A stretch of DNA of 64,000 bases from JANXQG01 sp963804375 (GTDB lineage: Bacteria > Planctomycetota > Planctomycetia > Pirellulales > Thermoguttaceae): assembly GCA_963804375.1 (NCBI GenBank), contig CAWDQE010000015.1:806001-870000 (forward strand), read 5' to 3'. The notes beneath the pieces were generated by a model. That model made no database searches. It was not told where the DNA came from and saw only the letters and a program-made list of their open reading frames with translations. Position numbers and translations under genes: made by a program. Within the stretch, counting starts at the first letter, position 1. The number at the start of each line of letters is the position of its first letter. Shown piece after piece: positions 8,223-17,590 of the stretch.

Positions 8223-9263
8223 TCACGCCCCGGCGTTGAGCTTCACCGTCGGATCATCGGCGACATGGACCCAGGTGTGAACGTGCGGCACGCCGCGGAA
8301 GTGCCAGATGAAGGCAGGACCTTCCAGGCGCCGAACATCATACTCGCCCGGGCGGAGATGCCCCTGCTCGTAGAATGCGAGGTGACACTCGTCCAATCCG
8401 CCTTGGGCCTTGAGGCAGGCCACAGCCCGGTCGCGGTCGGATTGGCGATAGGGCTCGATCAACGTGGCGAGCACCGCTTGCACGTGCGCCTTCTGATCGG
8501 CCGAGAGATCTTTCACGGCGATGCCGGGCAACTTGCCCGACCGTCCCCGGAAGGCGATGGCATTTTCGGCCGGCGGCAACTTGAACAGGGCCTCGGCTTG
8601 CTGCTTTCCGTCGAGCATTTTGAAGACGCCGTTGGCGGCCAGGGCCTGCGGCCAGAAGATATTGTTGGGGTGGCCCGGCTTTTCGTTGAAGCCGCTTGCG
8701 GCATGGCCATAGACGATGGGGCCGCCAAAGGCCACGTGCTCGGCCGAATGGCCGTCGCAACGCAGCGTGATGTGCCGGCCGGTCAGGACGAACTCGAACT
8801 TCTCTCCGCCCGGCGTGCCGAAGATCGCCACGCTCTGCTTGCCAAACCCGTCTTCGTCGTCCTTCAACTGCCGATCCAAGCGTGAGACCCAGTGGGGCTG
8901 AATCAGGCCGACGAAGATCTCGCGGATCAACTGCTGCTGGTCGGCTGTATAGAAATCGCTGTCGATCACGGGCTTGGTGACGTGCCAGTTGGCCGAGACC
9001 CGCGCCCGCAGCAACCCTCGCGTATCGGCTTGGTGGTCCCAGGCAAAGCAGACCTGTTTCCGCTGTTCGGCGCTGAACGAGTCGTACAGGATTTTTACCA
9101 GCGATTCCGACGAGGCTTTTGCCGCCGGAGCAGCGGCGGCGTTCACTGGCCGCGACGCGCCGACGCCAGCCAGCAGCGCGGCCGTGCCGGCCGCTTGGAG
9201 GAATCCGCGACGGGAGACGGAATTCGTGGGGAATAAAGGGTGATCGAGGCCTTTGTGCGACAT
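8223..9263 (-). CDS. DUF3500 protein with Tat signal
   Basis: 346 residues. The N-terminus has a twin-arginine export motif (SVSRRGFLQAAGTAALLAGV) and an Ala-rich cleavage region, so the folded protein is exported. The mature part matches the DUF3500 family, with conserved islands KQVCFAWDH, GLLRARVSANWHVT, FVLTGRHITLRCDG and a C-terminal GPAFIWHFRGVPHVHTWVHV. The many conserved histidines suggest metal binding, but no activity is established for the family. It lies 18 bases downstream of the GT4 glycosyltransferase gene and six bases upstream of the small anchored protein, forming a short operon. Confidence 0.85.
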   Translation of the reverse strand: MSHKGLDHPLFPTNSVSRRGFLQAAGTAALLAGVGASRPVNAAAAPAAKASSESLVKILYDSFSAEQRKQVCFAWDHQADTRGLLRARVSANWHVTKPVIDSDFYTADQQQLIREIFVGLIQPHWVSRLDRQLKDDEDGFGKQSVAIFGTPGGEKFEFVLTGRHITLRCDGHSAEHVAFGGPIVYGHAASGFNEKPGHPNNIFWPQALAANGVFKMLDGKQQAEALFKLPPAENAIAFRGRSGKLPGIAVKDLSADQKAHVQAVLATLIEPYRQSDRDRAVACLKAQGGLDECHLAFYEQGHLRPGEYDVRRLEGPAFIWHFRGVPHVHTWVHVADDPTVKLNAGA

Positions 9264-9281
9264 GGGAGAGCTCCTGATTGG

Positions 9282-10442
9282 TTACTTTTCAAACAGCACC
9301 TTATCATATACCCGTGCCACGTCGGAGGCCATACGCACGTCGGAGAAGCATTCGGCGTGCCGCAGCAGGGCCCCGGATCCCAACTCGTTCCAGGAAACCT
9401 CGCGAGAAACAAAGCGTTGGATTGCCGCCGCCAGGGCTGCCGGATTGGCCGGCTCGACCAACAGGCCCTCGACACCGTCGCGGACGGCCTCGGGCACGCC
9501 CGGCACGGCGCTGGCCACGACTGGCAGTCCCGCGGACATCGCTTCCAGCACGACCATCGGTAGCCCTTCGCCGAAGAGACTGGGGAGCACAAAGAGATCC
9601 ATGTGGGCCAGTTCGCTATCGATATCTCGGGCGAAGCCGGCCCAGTCGATCGCGGAAGCCAGATTCAATCGACTGGTCAGATGCATGACATGGCGTTCAT
9701 AGTCCTGAGTTTCGAAGCTCCCCACAGCGCGGAGCCGGACGGGAAGGCCGCGGCCGCGGAGCAGAGCCAGGGCCTCCAGGAGGATTTCCAGTCCCTTGCG
9801 GGGCCGGAACAGCGCGATCACACCCAGCGTCCAGTCGGTCTTGGCCGGATTGCGGGCCGGCACGGCGCGCCGCGGCGGCACGCCGTTGGGGACCACGTAG
9901 ACCCCAAAGCCCCACCCGCGGACATAATTGCCTACGGCCTCCGACACCGCGATCAAGGCCTTCGCCCGCCCCAATACGAGCCCCTCGGCCAGGCAGTTCA
10001 CCCAATTACGAAAGCGGTTGGTCGTGTCGCAGGCGGTTGGACTGTGGACATGGTGTACCAGCGAAACACCCGTCAGCATCGACGCCAGCCGGCCGATCAC
10101 TGCCGAACGGGCGGTGTGGGTATGGATCAGGCGGTAGCCCTCGCTGCGGATGATGCGGGCCAATCGCCAGACGGGCGAGAGGTCGAAGCGGCTCTTCATC
10201 GCCATCTCGTAAAGGGGCGCATCGGAGCATTTTCGCATGGCGGCGAACTGACCGTGTTTGAGGCAGGCAAATCCGGCCCGGTAGCCGAAGTTGCCCAGAT
10301 GTTGGCCCAACAGGTCTTGCACGCGTTCGGCCCCGGCGTAGTGCTCGCCGTTGATGACATGCAGGACCGGCGTCGTGGCAACCGCGGCGAGGGTACTCGG
10401 CCCGCCGATCGCGGCCGGTACGGTGAGGAGTTGCTGCAACAT
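9282..10442 (-). CDS. Glycosyltransferase family 4
   Basis: 386 residues with the GT-B fold of GT4 retaining glycosyltransferases. The N-terminal domain starts TPVLHVINGEHYAGAERVQ, with IHTHTARSAVIGRL and VHHVHSP as acceptor-side motifs. The C-terminal donor domain carries VIALFRPRKGLEILLEAL and the diagnostic LFGEGLPMVVLEAMSAGLPV, which holds the E-x7-E nucleotide-sugar site. Such enzymes add sugars to lipid carriers, polysaccharides or proteins in the cytoplasm. It is first in the run with DUF3500; its promoter must lie in the divergent region 10443-10730 shared with the RNase gene. The donor sugar cannot be told from sequence. Confidence 0.9.
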   Translation of the reverse strand: MLQQLLTVPAAIGGPSTLAAVATTPVLHVINGEHYAGAERVQDLLGQHLGNFGYRAGFACLKHGQFAAMRKCSDAPLYEMAMKSRFDLSPVWRLARIIRSEGYRLIHTHTARSAVIGRLASMLTGVSLVHHVHSPTACDTTNRFRNWVNCLAEGLVLGRAKALIAVSEAVGNYVRGWGFGVYVVPNGVPPRRAVPARNPAKTDWTLGVIALFRPRKGLEILLEALALLRGRGLPVRLRAVGSFETQDYERHVMHLTSRLNLASAIDWAGFARDIDSELAHMDLFVLPSLFGEGLPMVVLEAMSAGLPVVASAVPGVPEAVRDGVEGLLVEPANPAALAAAIQRFVSREVSWNELGSGALLRHAECFSDVRMASDVARVYDKVLFEK

Positions 10443-10597
10443 AGGGATGCGCTGAAATAACTACTGAGTTGCGTGGAGCAGGTGGGCGGAAAACCCCACC
10501 TAATGGATAGCTTGCAGCATCGTCCCTGGGCAGGAAAAACCAATTTTTTCGGCGCGCGCAACCCAGCGACCGTGCGGTTTGAACCGATTGTCACGCG

Positions 10598-10609
10598 CGA
10601 CCTAGGTCG
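10598..10609. promoter_or_regulatory. Perfect 12-bp palindrome in the divergent promoter region
   Basis: CGACCTAGGTCG sits between the divergently read GT4 and RNase genes and could be an operator. A separate small hairpin (AGGTGGG / CCCACCT, near 10483-10503) lies closer to the GT4 start. No promoter boxes were assigned; the evidence is only symmetry and location. Confidence 0.2.
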
Positions 10610-10730
10610 TGGCCTGTTCTTTCCTTCGGCCGATAGCAACTTCCAAACTATGGCTGCCAATTGCAGCCTTCGCGGCGCTCCGATACATTAAGCACGTTCC
10701 GCGAATCAAGAACCGAGGGCCCGACACCCC

Positions 10731-12197
10731 ATGAATTCTTCCGCTCCCCAACCCCGCGCCGTCCTGCAAAAACTCGCACGCAAGGCCATGTCTGAACGAG
10801 GCCTTCTTCCAGACTTCTCCGCAAATGCCCTGGCCGAAGTTGCCAAGATCCAGGCCCCGCAGGCGGGCAACGACGGCACTCGCGACCTGCGGAACTTGCT
10901 CTGGGCCTCGATCGATAACGATGATTCCAAGGACCTCGATCAACTGTCGGTCGCCGAGGCGCTGTCCGGCAATAAGATCAAAGTCCTCGTGGCAATTGCC
11001 GACGTGGATGCGGTCATCGACGGGCTGTCGGCAATCGATCTGCACGCCCGGCATAATACGACCTCGGTCTATACGGCCGCGACAATTTTCCCCATGTTGC
11101 CGGAAAAACTGTCGACCGACATCACCTCGCTGGGATTTGCTGCCGACCGGCAGGCGATCGTCGTCGAGATGGTCGTCGCCGCCGACGGGGCCGTGCAGGA
11201 ACCGGCGATCTACCGGGCGTGGGTGCGGAACCAGGCCAAACTGGCCTATAACAGTGTGGCCGCCTGGCTGGAAGGCGGAGCGGCGCCGGAGGCCGTGGCG
11301 GCCGTACTCGGGTTGGATGCAAACTTGCGCCTCCAAGACAAGGCGGCCCAGGCACTGAAAGGCCGGCGGGAATTACATGGGGCCCTGACGTTCCGAACGC
11401 TCCAGGGACGCGCCAAGTTCGAAGGCGACGAGGTTCGCGATTTGGAAGTCGAGAAGCCCAATCGAGCCACACAGCTCATCGAAGATTTCATGGTCGCCGC
11501 CAACGGCGTGACCGCCGAGTACCTGGAGGGCAAGAAATTCCCCTGCCTGCGCCGTGTAGTCCGCACGCCCAAGCGTTGGGAGCGGATCGTCGAGATCGCC
11601 CAGCAACACGGGTGCAAATTGCCGGCCGAGCCCGACGCGCCGGCGCTGAGCCAGTTCCTCAAGCAGCAGGAGGCGGCCGATCCGCTGCGGTTCCCCGACC
11701 TGTCGCTCGCGGTGATCAAGCTCTTGGGTCCGGGCGAATATGTGGCGGAGACACCGGGTGACACAGCCGCGCTTGGACATTTTGGGTTGGCTGTGGAGCA
11801 TTATTCGCATTCCACCGCGCCCAATCGCCGCTATCCGGATATTATTACTCAGCGGCTGTTGAAAGCCGCCATGGCGGGCCGGCCGGTCCCCTACGGCCAA
11901 AAAGAGCTGGAGGCCTTGGCTCTCCATTGCACCCAACAGGAAGACGCAGCCAAGAAAGTGGAGCGGCAGGTGGCCAAATCCGCGGCGGCAATGCTATTGC
12001 AGTCGAGAATCGGACAGCGGTTCGAGGCTATCGTCACCGGGGCGGCGGAGAAAGGGACGTGGGTCCGCGTGTTCAGCCCGCCGGTTGAAGGCAAGCTGGT
12101 GCAAGGCGCCCAGGGCGTCGACGTGGGCAATAAGATTCAAGTGGAATTGGTACACACGGACGTTGAGCGGGGGTTCATTGATTTCAGGAAGGTGTAA
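10731..12197 (+). CDS. RNase II/RNase R family exoribonuclease (short form)
   Basis: 488 residues with the RNB catalytic domain. The metal-binding signature is visible as LWASIDNDDSKDLDQL near residue 62, followed by KVLVAIADVDAVID, and later by NGVTAEYL and the AVEHYSHSTAPNRRYPDIIT block with its conserved S-T-A-P-x-R-R-Y-x-D. These enzymes degrade RNA 3' to 5' processively in the cytoplasm. Compared with typical RNase R (about 750-800 residues) it lacks N-terminal cold-shock domains and has only a short S1-like tail (GTWVRVFSPPVEGKLVQG), as in the RNase II-like short proteins of several phyla. It is a single gene, followed by an inverted repeat that begins at its stop codon. Confidence 0.88.
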   Translation: MNSSAPQPRAVLQKLARKAMSERGLLPDFSANALAEVAKIQAPQAGNDGTRDLRNLLWASIDNDDSKDLDQLSVAEALSGNKIKVLVAIADVDAVIDGLSAIDLHARHNTTSVYTAATIFPMLPEKLSTDITSLGFAADRQAIVVEMVVAADGAVQEPAIYRAWVRNQAKLAYNSVAAWLEGGAAPEAVAAVLGLDANLRLQDKAAQALKGRRELHGALTFRTLQGRAKFEGDEVRDLEVEKPNRATQLIEDFMVAANGVTAEYLEGKKFPCLRRVVRTPKRWERIVEIAQQHGCKLPAEPDAPALSQFLKQQEAADPLRFPDLSLAVIKLLGPGEYVAETPGDTAALGHFGLAVEHYSHSTAPNRRYPDIITQRLLKAAMAGRPVPYGQKELEALALHCTQQEDAAKKVERQVAKSAAAMLLQSRIGQRFEAIVTGAAEKGTWVRVFSPPVEGKLVQGAQGVDVGNKIQVELVHTDVERGFIDFRKV

Positions 12198-12298
12198 TTT
12201 GGAGTGCGGAAATTCATTTCCGCTTTCAATTTGGAGCCCAGACTGCTCCACTTCGTGTCCAAGAACGAAAGCGGAAATAGATTTCCGCACTCCAAATT
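12196..12298. repeat. 103-bp inverted repeat (MITE-like) after the RNase gene
   Basis: AATTTGGAGTGCGGAAATTC at the left pairs with the complement ending in GATTTCCGCACTCCAAATT at the right; the arms run about 30 bases with few mismatches (inner part CATTTCCGCTTTC / GAAAGCGGAAAT). The left arm overlaps the RNase TAA. A further GCACTCCAAATT lies at about 12339-12350, so part of the end is duplicated. It could serve as a terminator-like stem, but its size and repeated end suggest a non-autonomous mobile element. Confidence 0.75.
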
Positions 12299-12605
12299 GT
12301 CAAGGGGCAAAGACCATGCTGCGAACGGCGCCCGTGCCGCACTCCAAATTACCCCACCAACAGATGAATTGCTGCTATATTCTGCGCAGTTTTAATAAAC
12401 ATCCCAATTTACCGAGTATAATTGACCGATCATTTCGTAATATACTTGGTTGATTGTGAGGCGAGATTGTAGGCCGGCCCACCCTGTGGTGAGATATGCG
12501 GATTACGACAAATAAATCGAGTGTGCCTTGAAACTCGACAGAATTATAATATCTGTTAGAATTGCCTAAAATTAAGTTTCAAGCTCGCGTTGCGGGGATG
12601 GATTC
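12299..12605. other. AT-rich intergenic region upstream of sucA
   Basis: About 300 bases, clearly richer in A and T than the neighbours, and the likely site of the sucA promoter. TATAAT occurs at 12545-12550, but no correctly spaced -35 box was found. A partial GGCCGGCCCACCCTGTGG near 12470 resembles half of the GTAGGGTGGGCC repeats. Confidence 0.35.
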
Positions 12606-15600
12606 GTGAACAAGTCGTCAACTACACCAACGATTCCGGGACTCGACCTTGGACTGCTGAGTTCGGAGTACGTCGAGCAGGTCTACTCGCTCTATCAGGA
12701 GAATCCCGCCCAGGTATCTTCGGAGTGGCAAAACTACTTTCGTTTGCTGCAAAGCAAGCCGACTATGACAAAGCCGGCGCAAGTGGCGGCGTTGCGGCCG
12801 ATGCGAAGCGGTGTTCCGGCGGCTGATGGGGCCGCTATGCCGACTTCGGCAGCATCGCCGAGCACAAGCCTCGTGCCGTCAACGGTGAGCAAGAGCAATG
12901 GCTCGATTGTGGCCGTGGCGCCGGCCGCGGTCTCGGCGCCGGCCGGCAACGGCGCTGGGGCAGTCCGAGGTCAGCCTGGAAAGGCTGACGTACCGCCGGC
13001 CAGCGAAACAGGCAATGGCGAGCCGTCAGTTCCGCTGACGGTCACGGACAATCGCACACGGGAACCGCAGACCCAAGGCCGGTTGCAGGAAAGCGTCGAC
13101 ATGCTGATCCGCAACTACCGCGTCCGCGGACACCTGATCGCCAAGGTCGATCCGCTGGGCATTCCGCGGCCCATGCCGCCGGAGTTGGAGCCGAAATTCT
13201 GGGGCCTTTCGGAAGCCGATCTCGATCGCCAGTTCTCGACCTACTCGCTGGCCGGCTCGAACACGCAGACGCTCCGCGACATCATGGACCGGCTCCGCAA
13301 TACCTATTGCGGGTCGATCAGCGCTCAGTTCATGCACATCGACGACCTGGAAGTCCGCGAATGGCTTGAGCGGAGGATGGAAGAATCGCAGAACCGCCTG
13401 AAACTTTCCCGCGACGAACAGATCCGCATTCTCACGCGCTTAACCGACGCCGTGATTTTCGAGGAGTTCATCCGCCGCAAGTTCGTCGGCGCCAAGAGCT
13501 TTTCGCTGGAAGGGGCCGAAAGCCTTATCCCCCTGCTGGACCTGGCCATCGAAAAGGCCTCGTCGCAGGGCGTCGAATCGATCGTCATGGCCATGGCCCA
13601 CCGCGGCCGGCTCAACGTCCTGGCCAACATCATCGGCAAGTCTCCACAGGATATTTTCCGCGAATTCGAGGACATCGATCCCGAATTGTACCGCGGCGGC
13701 GGCGACGTCAAGTATCACCTGGGCTACTACAGCGATTACGTTACCTCGACAGGCCGCAAGGTCCACCTTTCGCTCTGCTTCAATCCGAGCCACCTCGAGT
13801 TCGTCAACCCGGTGGCCCTGGGGCTCACGCGGGCCAGGCAGGACCGCGGCGCCGACATCCGCCATGAGCGGAACGTGGCGATCCTGATCCACGGCGACGC
13901 CGCGTTCATCGGCGAAGGGATCGTGCAGGAGACGCTCAACCTGAGCCAGTTGCCCGGCTATTCGGTGGGCGGCACGGTCCACGTGCTGATCAACAACCAG
14001 ATCGGCTTTACGACGCCGCCGGAGCAAGGCCGTTCGACGACGTATGCCACCGACATCGCGAAGATGTTGCAGATCCCGATCTTCCACGTCAACGGCGAGC
14101 AGCCGGAGGCCGTGGCCCAGGTGATCAGCCTGGCATTGGACTTCCGCGCGACATTCCAACGCGACGTGGTGATCGACATGTACTGTTACCGCCGCTGGGG
14201 CCACAACGAAGGCGACGAGCCGGCCTTCACCCAGCCGTTGCTGTACCGCTGGATCGAGAACCACAAGTCGGTCCGCGACGCCTACCTGGAACATCTCTTG
14301 GCGTTGGGCGAAGTGACCCAGGCCGAGGCCGACGAGATCGCCGCCCATCGCCGTGAGAACCTCGACTATGCCCTGTCGCTGGCCCGCCGCGAGGATTTCC
14401 TGCCGCGGCCCAAGGTCTTGGGCGACGTATGGAAACGCTACCACGGCGGTCCCGAGCGGCTGGACGACGATGTGGAGACGGGCGTTGCCCAGCCGCGGTT
14501 GACTTCGATGCTGCATCGGCTGACCGAGCTGCCCGATGACTTTCATCTGCACCACAAATTGAAGCGAATGCTGGAAAGCCGGCGGCAGATGGCGGCCGCC
14601 GCGCAGCCGTTGGACTGGGCGGCGGCCGAGGCATTGGCCTACGCCTCGCTGTCGCTGGACGGCTACCGGGTCCGCCTATCGGGCCAGGACTCGATCCGCG
14701 GCACGTTCAGCCACCGGCATGCGGCCTTTTACGATACCGAAGACGGCCACAGCTACTTCCCCCTGAAGAATCTCTCGGCGGAGCAGATGCCGATCGAGAT
14801 TTACAACAGCCCGTTGTCCGAAGCGGGCGTGCTGGGCTTCGATTACGGCTATAGCCTGGGCTATCCCGACGCCCTGGTGCTCTGGGAGGCGCAGTTCGGC
14901 GACTTCGCCAACGCGGCCCAGGTGATCATCGACCAGTTCATCCTCAGCGCGGAAGAAAAGTGGCGGCACCTCAGCGGCGTGGTGCTCTTGTTGCCCCACG
15001 GTTTCGAGGGCCAGGGTCCTGAACATTCCAGCGCCGGGTGGAGCGGTTCCTGCGGCTGGGCGCCGACGAGAACGTGCAAGTCGTCGTGCCCAGCACGCCC
15101 GCCCAATTCTTCCACGTGCTGCGGCGACAGGCCATTCGCCGCTGGCAGAAGCCGCTGGTTGTGCTCACGCCCAAGAGCCTGCTGCGGCATCCGGCCTGTG
15201 TTTCGCCCCTGGAGGACCTGACCCGCGGCCGTTTCCAGCGCGTGATTGCCGATCCGACGATGGCCGGCAAGCAGCCCAGCCGTGTCCTGTTGTGCAGCGG
15301 CAAGGTATACTACGAGCTTCTGGAGATCCGCAACCAGCGGCGCCCGGACGTGGCGATCCTGCGCCTGGAACAAATGCATCCCCTGCCGCATTCGCATTTG
15401 AAGGCGGCCTTGGACCCCTTTCCCGACAGCACGCCCGTGGTCTGGGTCCAAGAGGAGCCGAAGAACATGTCGGCCTGGTACAGCCTGAAGATCAAGTTTG
15501 GCGACCGGCTCTTCGGTCGATTCCCGTTCTCCGAGGTCACCCGTGGCGAGTCGGCCACGCCGGCCACCGGTTCGGCCTGTTGCTATCGCCTGGAGCAGAA

Positions 15601-15634
15601 GGAACTACATGCCCGCGCCTTCGGCGAACTCTGA
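12606..15634 (+). CDS. sucA: 2-oxoglutarate dehydrogenase E1 component (frameshifted in this sequence)
   Basis: The thiamine-diphosphate subunit that decarboxylates 2-oxoglutarate in the TCA cycle. The N-terminal segment (VEQVYSLYQENPAQVSSEWQ) matches the E1 N-terminal domain, followed by an Ala/Pro-rich stretch (about residues 55-135) unusual for the family. The core has HGDAAFIGEGIVQETLNLSQ and the cofactor motif INNQIGFTT, and the C-terminal domain has LPHGFEGQGPEHSS. The frame breaks at 15031-15040: GCGCCGGGTG reads as AGW, but one added C restores the expected SARVERFLRL, and the other frame then continues to 15634 with LRLEQMHPLP and VVWVQEEPKN. Repaired length is about 1009 residues. 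It lies 138 bases before the E2 gene, with an inverted repeat between. E3 is not in this window. Confidence 0.88.
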
Positions 15635-15637
15635 CAC

Positions 15638-15716
15638 GTAGGGTGGGCCGAGTGAAACGGGTCCCGCCATCAATCATGGGCAAATGGTGGGACTCGTTGC
15701 ACTCGGCCCACCCTAC
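15638..15716. repeat. 79-bp inverted repeat, GTAGGGTGGGCCGAG family (copy 2)
   Basis: Begins four bases after the sucA stop. The arms (GTAGGGTGGGCCGAGTGAAA and the complementary CACTCGGCCCACCCTAC) are almost identical to copy 1 at 2207-2287, while the loop differs. It sits between sucA and sucB and could form a strong RNA stem that tunes relative expression or RNA stability. Confidence 0.85.
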
Positions 15717-15772
15717 GGTTCTGCAAAATGTCCCCGCCGATCCCGCGTCGGTGGAACGATGACTGAGAAGCT

Positions 15773-17044
15773 ATGAAACACGAACTCAAAGTTCCCACGG
15801 TTGGAGAATCGATTCAGGAAGTCCAGATTGGCCAATGGCTGAAAGGCGAAGGCCAATGGGCCGACAAGGACGAGAGCCTGGTGGAGATCGAGAGCGACAA
15901 GGCGACGGTCGATCTGGCCGCGCCGGTCGCCGGCATTGTCGTGCAGGTATTGCATCGCCAGGGCGACGTGGTGCCTGTGGGGACCTTGATCGGTTATTTG
16001 CAGGAAGCCCCACGGCCAGACGCCCTTGCGCAGCCCGCCGCGGCCCCGGCAGTACCCGCCGCGCAAGCAGTGCCGCCTGTGGCGGCGCCCCCCGTAGAAC
16101 GGGTTGCCATTCCGTCGCCGACTTCAACACTCCCGCCCGTGGCGGCAGCACCCGCCGTCGCGCCGCCGCCGCCCGCGTCCGCACCGCCGCTTGAGCCCGC
16201 CGCGGTTGCTCCGGCCGCCGACCATGAGCACATGGTGCCCGCCGAACCATCGCCCGCGGCGGCTGGCAGCGGCCAGGGCGCGCAACTGATGCCGTCGGGC
16301 AGCCGGCCGGCCACGCAGGTCAGCGCCTTGCACGGCGCCGCGCCGCGGTCGGAGGAGATTGTGCCCATGACGTGGCTTCGCCGCCGCATCGCCGAGCGGC
16401 TGGTCGAGGCCAAGAACACCGGCGCCCTGCTGACCACGTTCAACGAAGTCGATATGTCGGCCGTGATCGAGATCCGCCAGCAGTACCGCGAGGCCTTCCA
16501 GGAACGCTACAACACCAAGCTCGGCTTCATGTCGTTCTTCGTCAAGGCCGCAATCGAGTCTCTCAAGGCCTGCCCGGAGCTCAACGCCGAGATCCGCGAC
16601 AACAACGTCGTCTATCGCAACTTCTACGACATCAGCATCGCGGTCGGCGGCGGCAAGGGGCTGGTCGTGCCCGTCCTCCGCAACGCCGAGTTGCTGAGCT
16701 TTGCCGAGATCGAGCAGACAATCGGCGATTTTGCCGCCCGGGCGAAGTCGGGTCAGTTGAAGCCCGACGAGTTGATGGGCGGCACGTTCACAATTACCAA
16801 CGGCGGCGTCTTCGGCTCGGTGCTTTCCACGCCGATCGTCAATCCGCCGCAGAGCGGCATTCTGGGCCTGCACGCCATCCAGGACAAGCCGGTCGCCCGC
16901 AACGGCCAGGTCGTCATCCGGCCGATGATGTGGGTGGCTTTGACCTACGACCACCGTATTGTCGACGGCCGCGAGGCGGTCGGCTTCCTGAAGCGGGTCA
17001 AGGAGTTCATCGAGGAGCCCTCGCGGCTTTTATTACAAGTTTGA
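15773..17044 (+). CDS. sucB: 2-oxoglutarate dehydrogenase E2 (dihydrolipoyllysine-residue succinyltransferase)
   Basis: 423 residues. The N-terminal lipoyl domain carries EIESDKATVDL, with Lys43 as the lipoylation site. A long Ala/Pro-rich linker (about residues 85-170) follows. The catalytic domain starts near VPMTWLRRRIAERL and ends with the active-site motif DHRIVDGREAV (His394, Asp398). The enzyme transfers succinyl groups from lipoate to CoA and forms the core of the complex. I see no peripheral subunit-binding domain between linker and catalytic core, which is unusual because that domain normally docks E3 (and E1). It follows sucA, so the two probably form the odhAB/sucAB unit. The ATG at 15773 gives the expected lipoyl-domain start. 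Confidence 0.9.
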   Translation: MKHELKVPTVGESIQEVQIGQWLKGEGQWADKDESLVEIESDKATVDLAAPVAGIVVQVLHRQGDVVPVGTLIGYLQEAPRPDALAQPAAAPAVPAAQAVPPVAAPPVERVAIPSPTSTLPPVAAAPAVAPPPPASAPPLEPAAVAPAADHEHMVPAEPSPAAAGSGQGAQLMPSGSRPATQVSALHGAAPRSEEIVPMTWLRRRIAERLVEAKNTGALLTTFNEVDMSAVIEIRQQYREAFQERYNTKLGFMSFFVKAAIESLKACPELNAEIRDNNVVYRNFYDISIAVGGGKGLVVPVLRNAELLSFAEIEQTIGDFAARAKSGQLKPDELMGGTFTITNGGVFGSVLSTPIVNPPQSGILGLHAIQDKPVARNGQVVIRPMMWVALTYDHRIVDGREAVGFLKRVKEFIEEPSRLLLQV

Positions 17045-17048
17045 TTAG

Positions 17049-17258
17049 CTGATCCACATCGCCAATCAGATCCCAATTCGCGGCGGCAACGTCGTCAACG
17101 CGGTCTACGACGCGACCGCCCTGCAACTATGGGTTTCCTACGCCAAGGGCAACCAGGAAGCCTACCGGCGGCCTTACACGCGCATTGATCTCAAGAACCT
17201 GGAAACGTATCAGGGCGGGACACCCGATCTTCTGCACGTCCTCGGAAGGAAGAAGTAG
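17049..17258 (+). pseudogene. C-terminal fragment resembling C45-family acyltransferase/hydrolase
   Basis: A 69-codon frame without a start, beginning five bases after the sucB stop: LIHIANQIPIRGGNVVNAVY, then LQLWVSYAKGNQEAYRRPY and a Lys-rich end. The pattern of a strand, then a residue run ending L-W-V-S/A and R-P-Y, resembles the tails of C45 autoproteolytic (carcinine hydrolase/penicillin acyltransferase-like) proteins. The body of the gene is absent, so this is a decayed 3' end. Family assignment is tentative. Confidence 0.45.
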
Positions 17259-17320
17259 GTTCGGGCAGGACGTCCGCATGCTATTGAAGCCGCGTAGCCG
17301 GAAGTGATCCACGCTTCGCA

Positions 17321-17360
17321 AAAAACGCCCCGCTTGCCACTGGGTGAGCGGGGTCTCTTC
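17321..17360. terminator. Hairpin with flanking A and T tracts
   Basis: CCCCGCT (17328) pairs with AGCGGGG (17347-17353) around a 12-base loop, with AAAAAA on the left and TCTCTTCTT on the right. It looks like a bidirectional rho-independent terminator downstream of the sucAB region. Confidence 0.5.
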
Positions 17361-17590
17361 TTGCTGCTGAAGAATTCATCACGCGGCTCAGATTTTGAAC
17401 AGCCGACATGTGCAGATTCTGAGCAGGTTGCCGGGCAACGGATATGGCTGCGAACGCCGATGCCAAATCTCCGAAACTTTCGCATCGGGCTGGGGTTGGG
17501 ATACTAGGAAGGCCGTTCCGTTGGCGCTTCTTTCGAACGTCGTAGAAGCCGGGACTGCTTTTCTATCAGCCCCTTGAGGAGAGAGCAACT

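Noticed and set aside
12528..12550. TTGAAA ... TATAAT promoter for sucA
   Set aside because: Spacing is only 11 bases, too short for a sigma-70 promoter; left unassigned.
13440..14555. 371-codon minus-strand frame opposite sucA
   Set aside because: Clear antisense shadow of a well-conserved enzyme.
17321..17360. Riboswitch or small RNA before the EF-hand gene
   Set aside because: The only structure is a simple hairpin with A/T tracts, better explained as a terminator.
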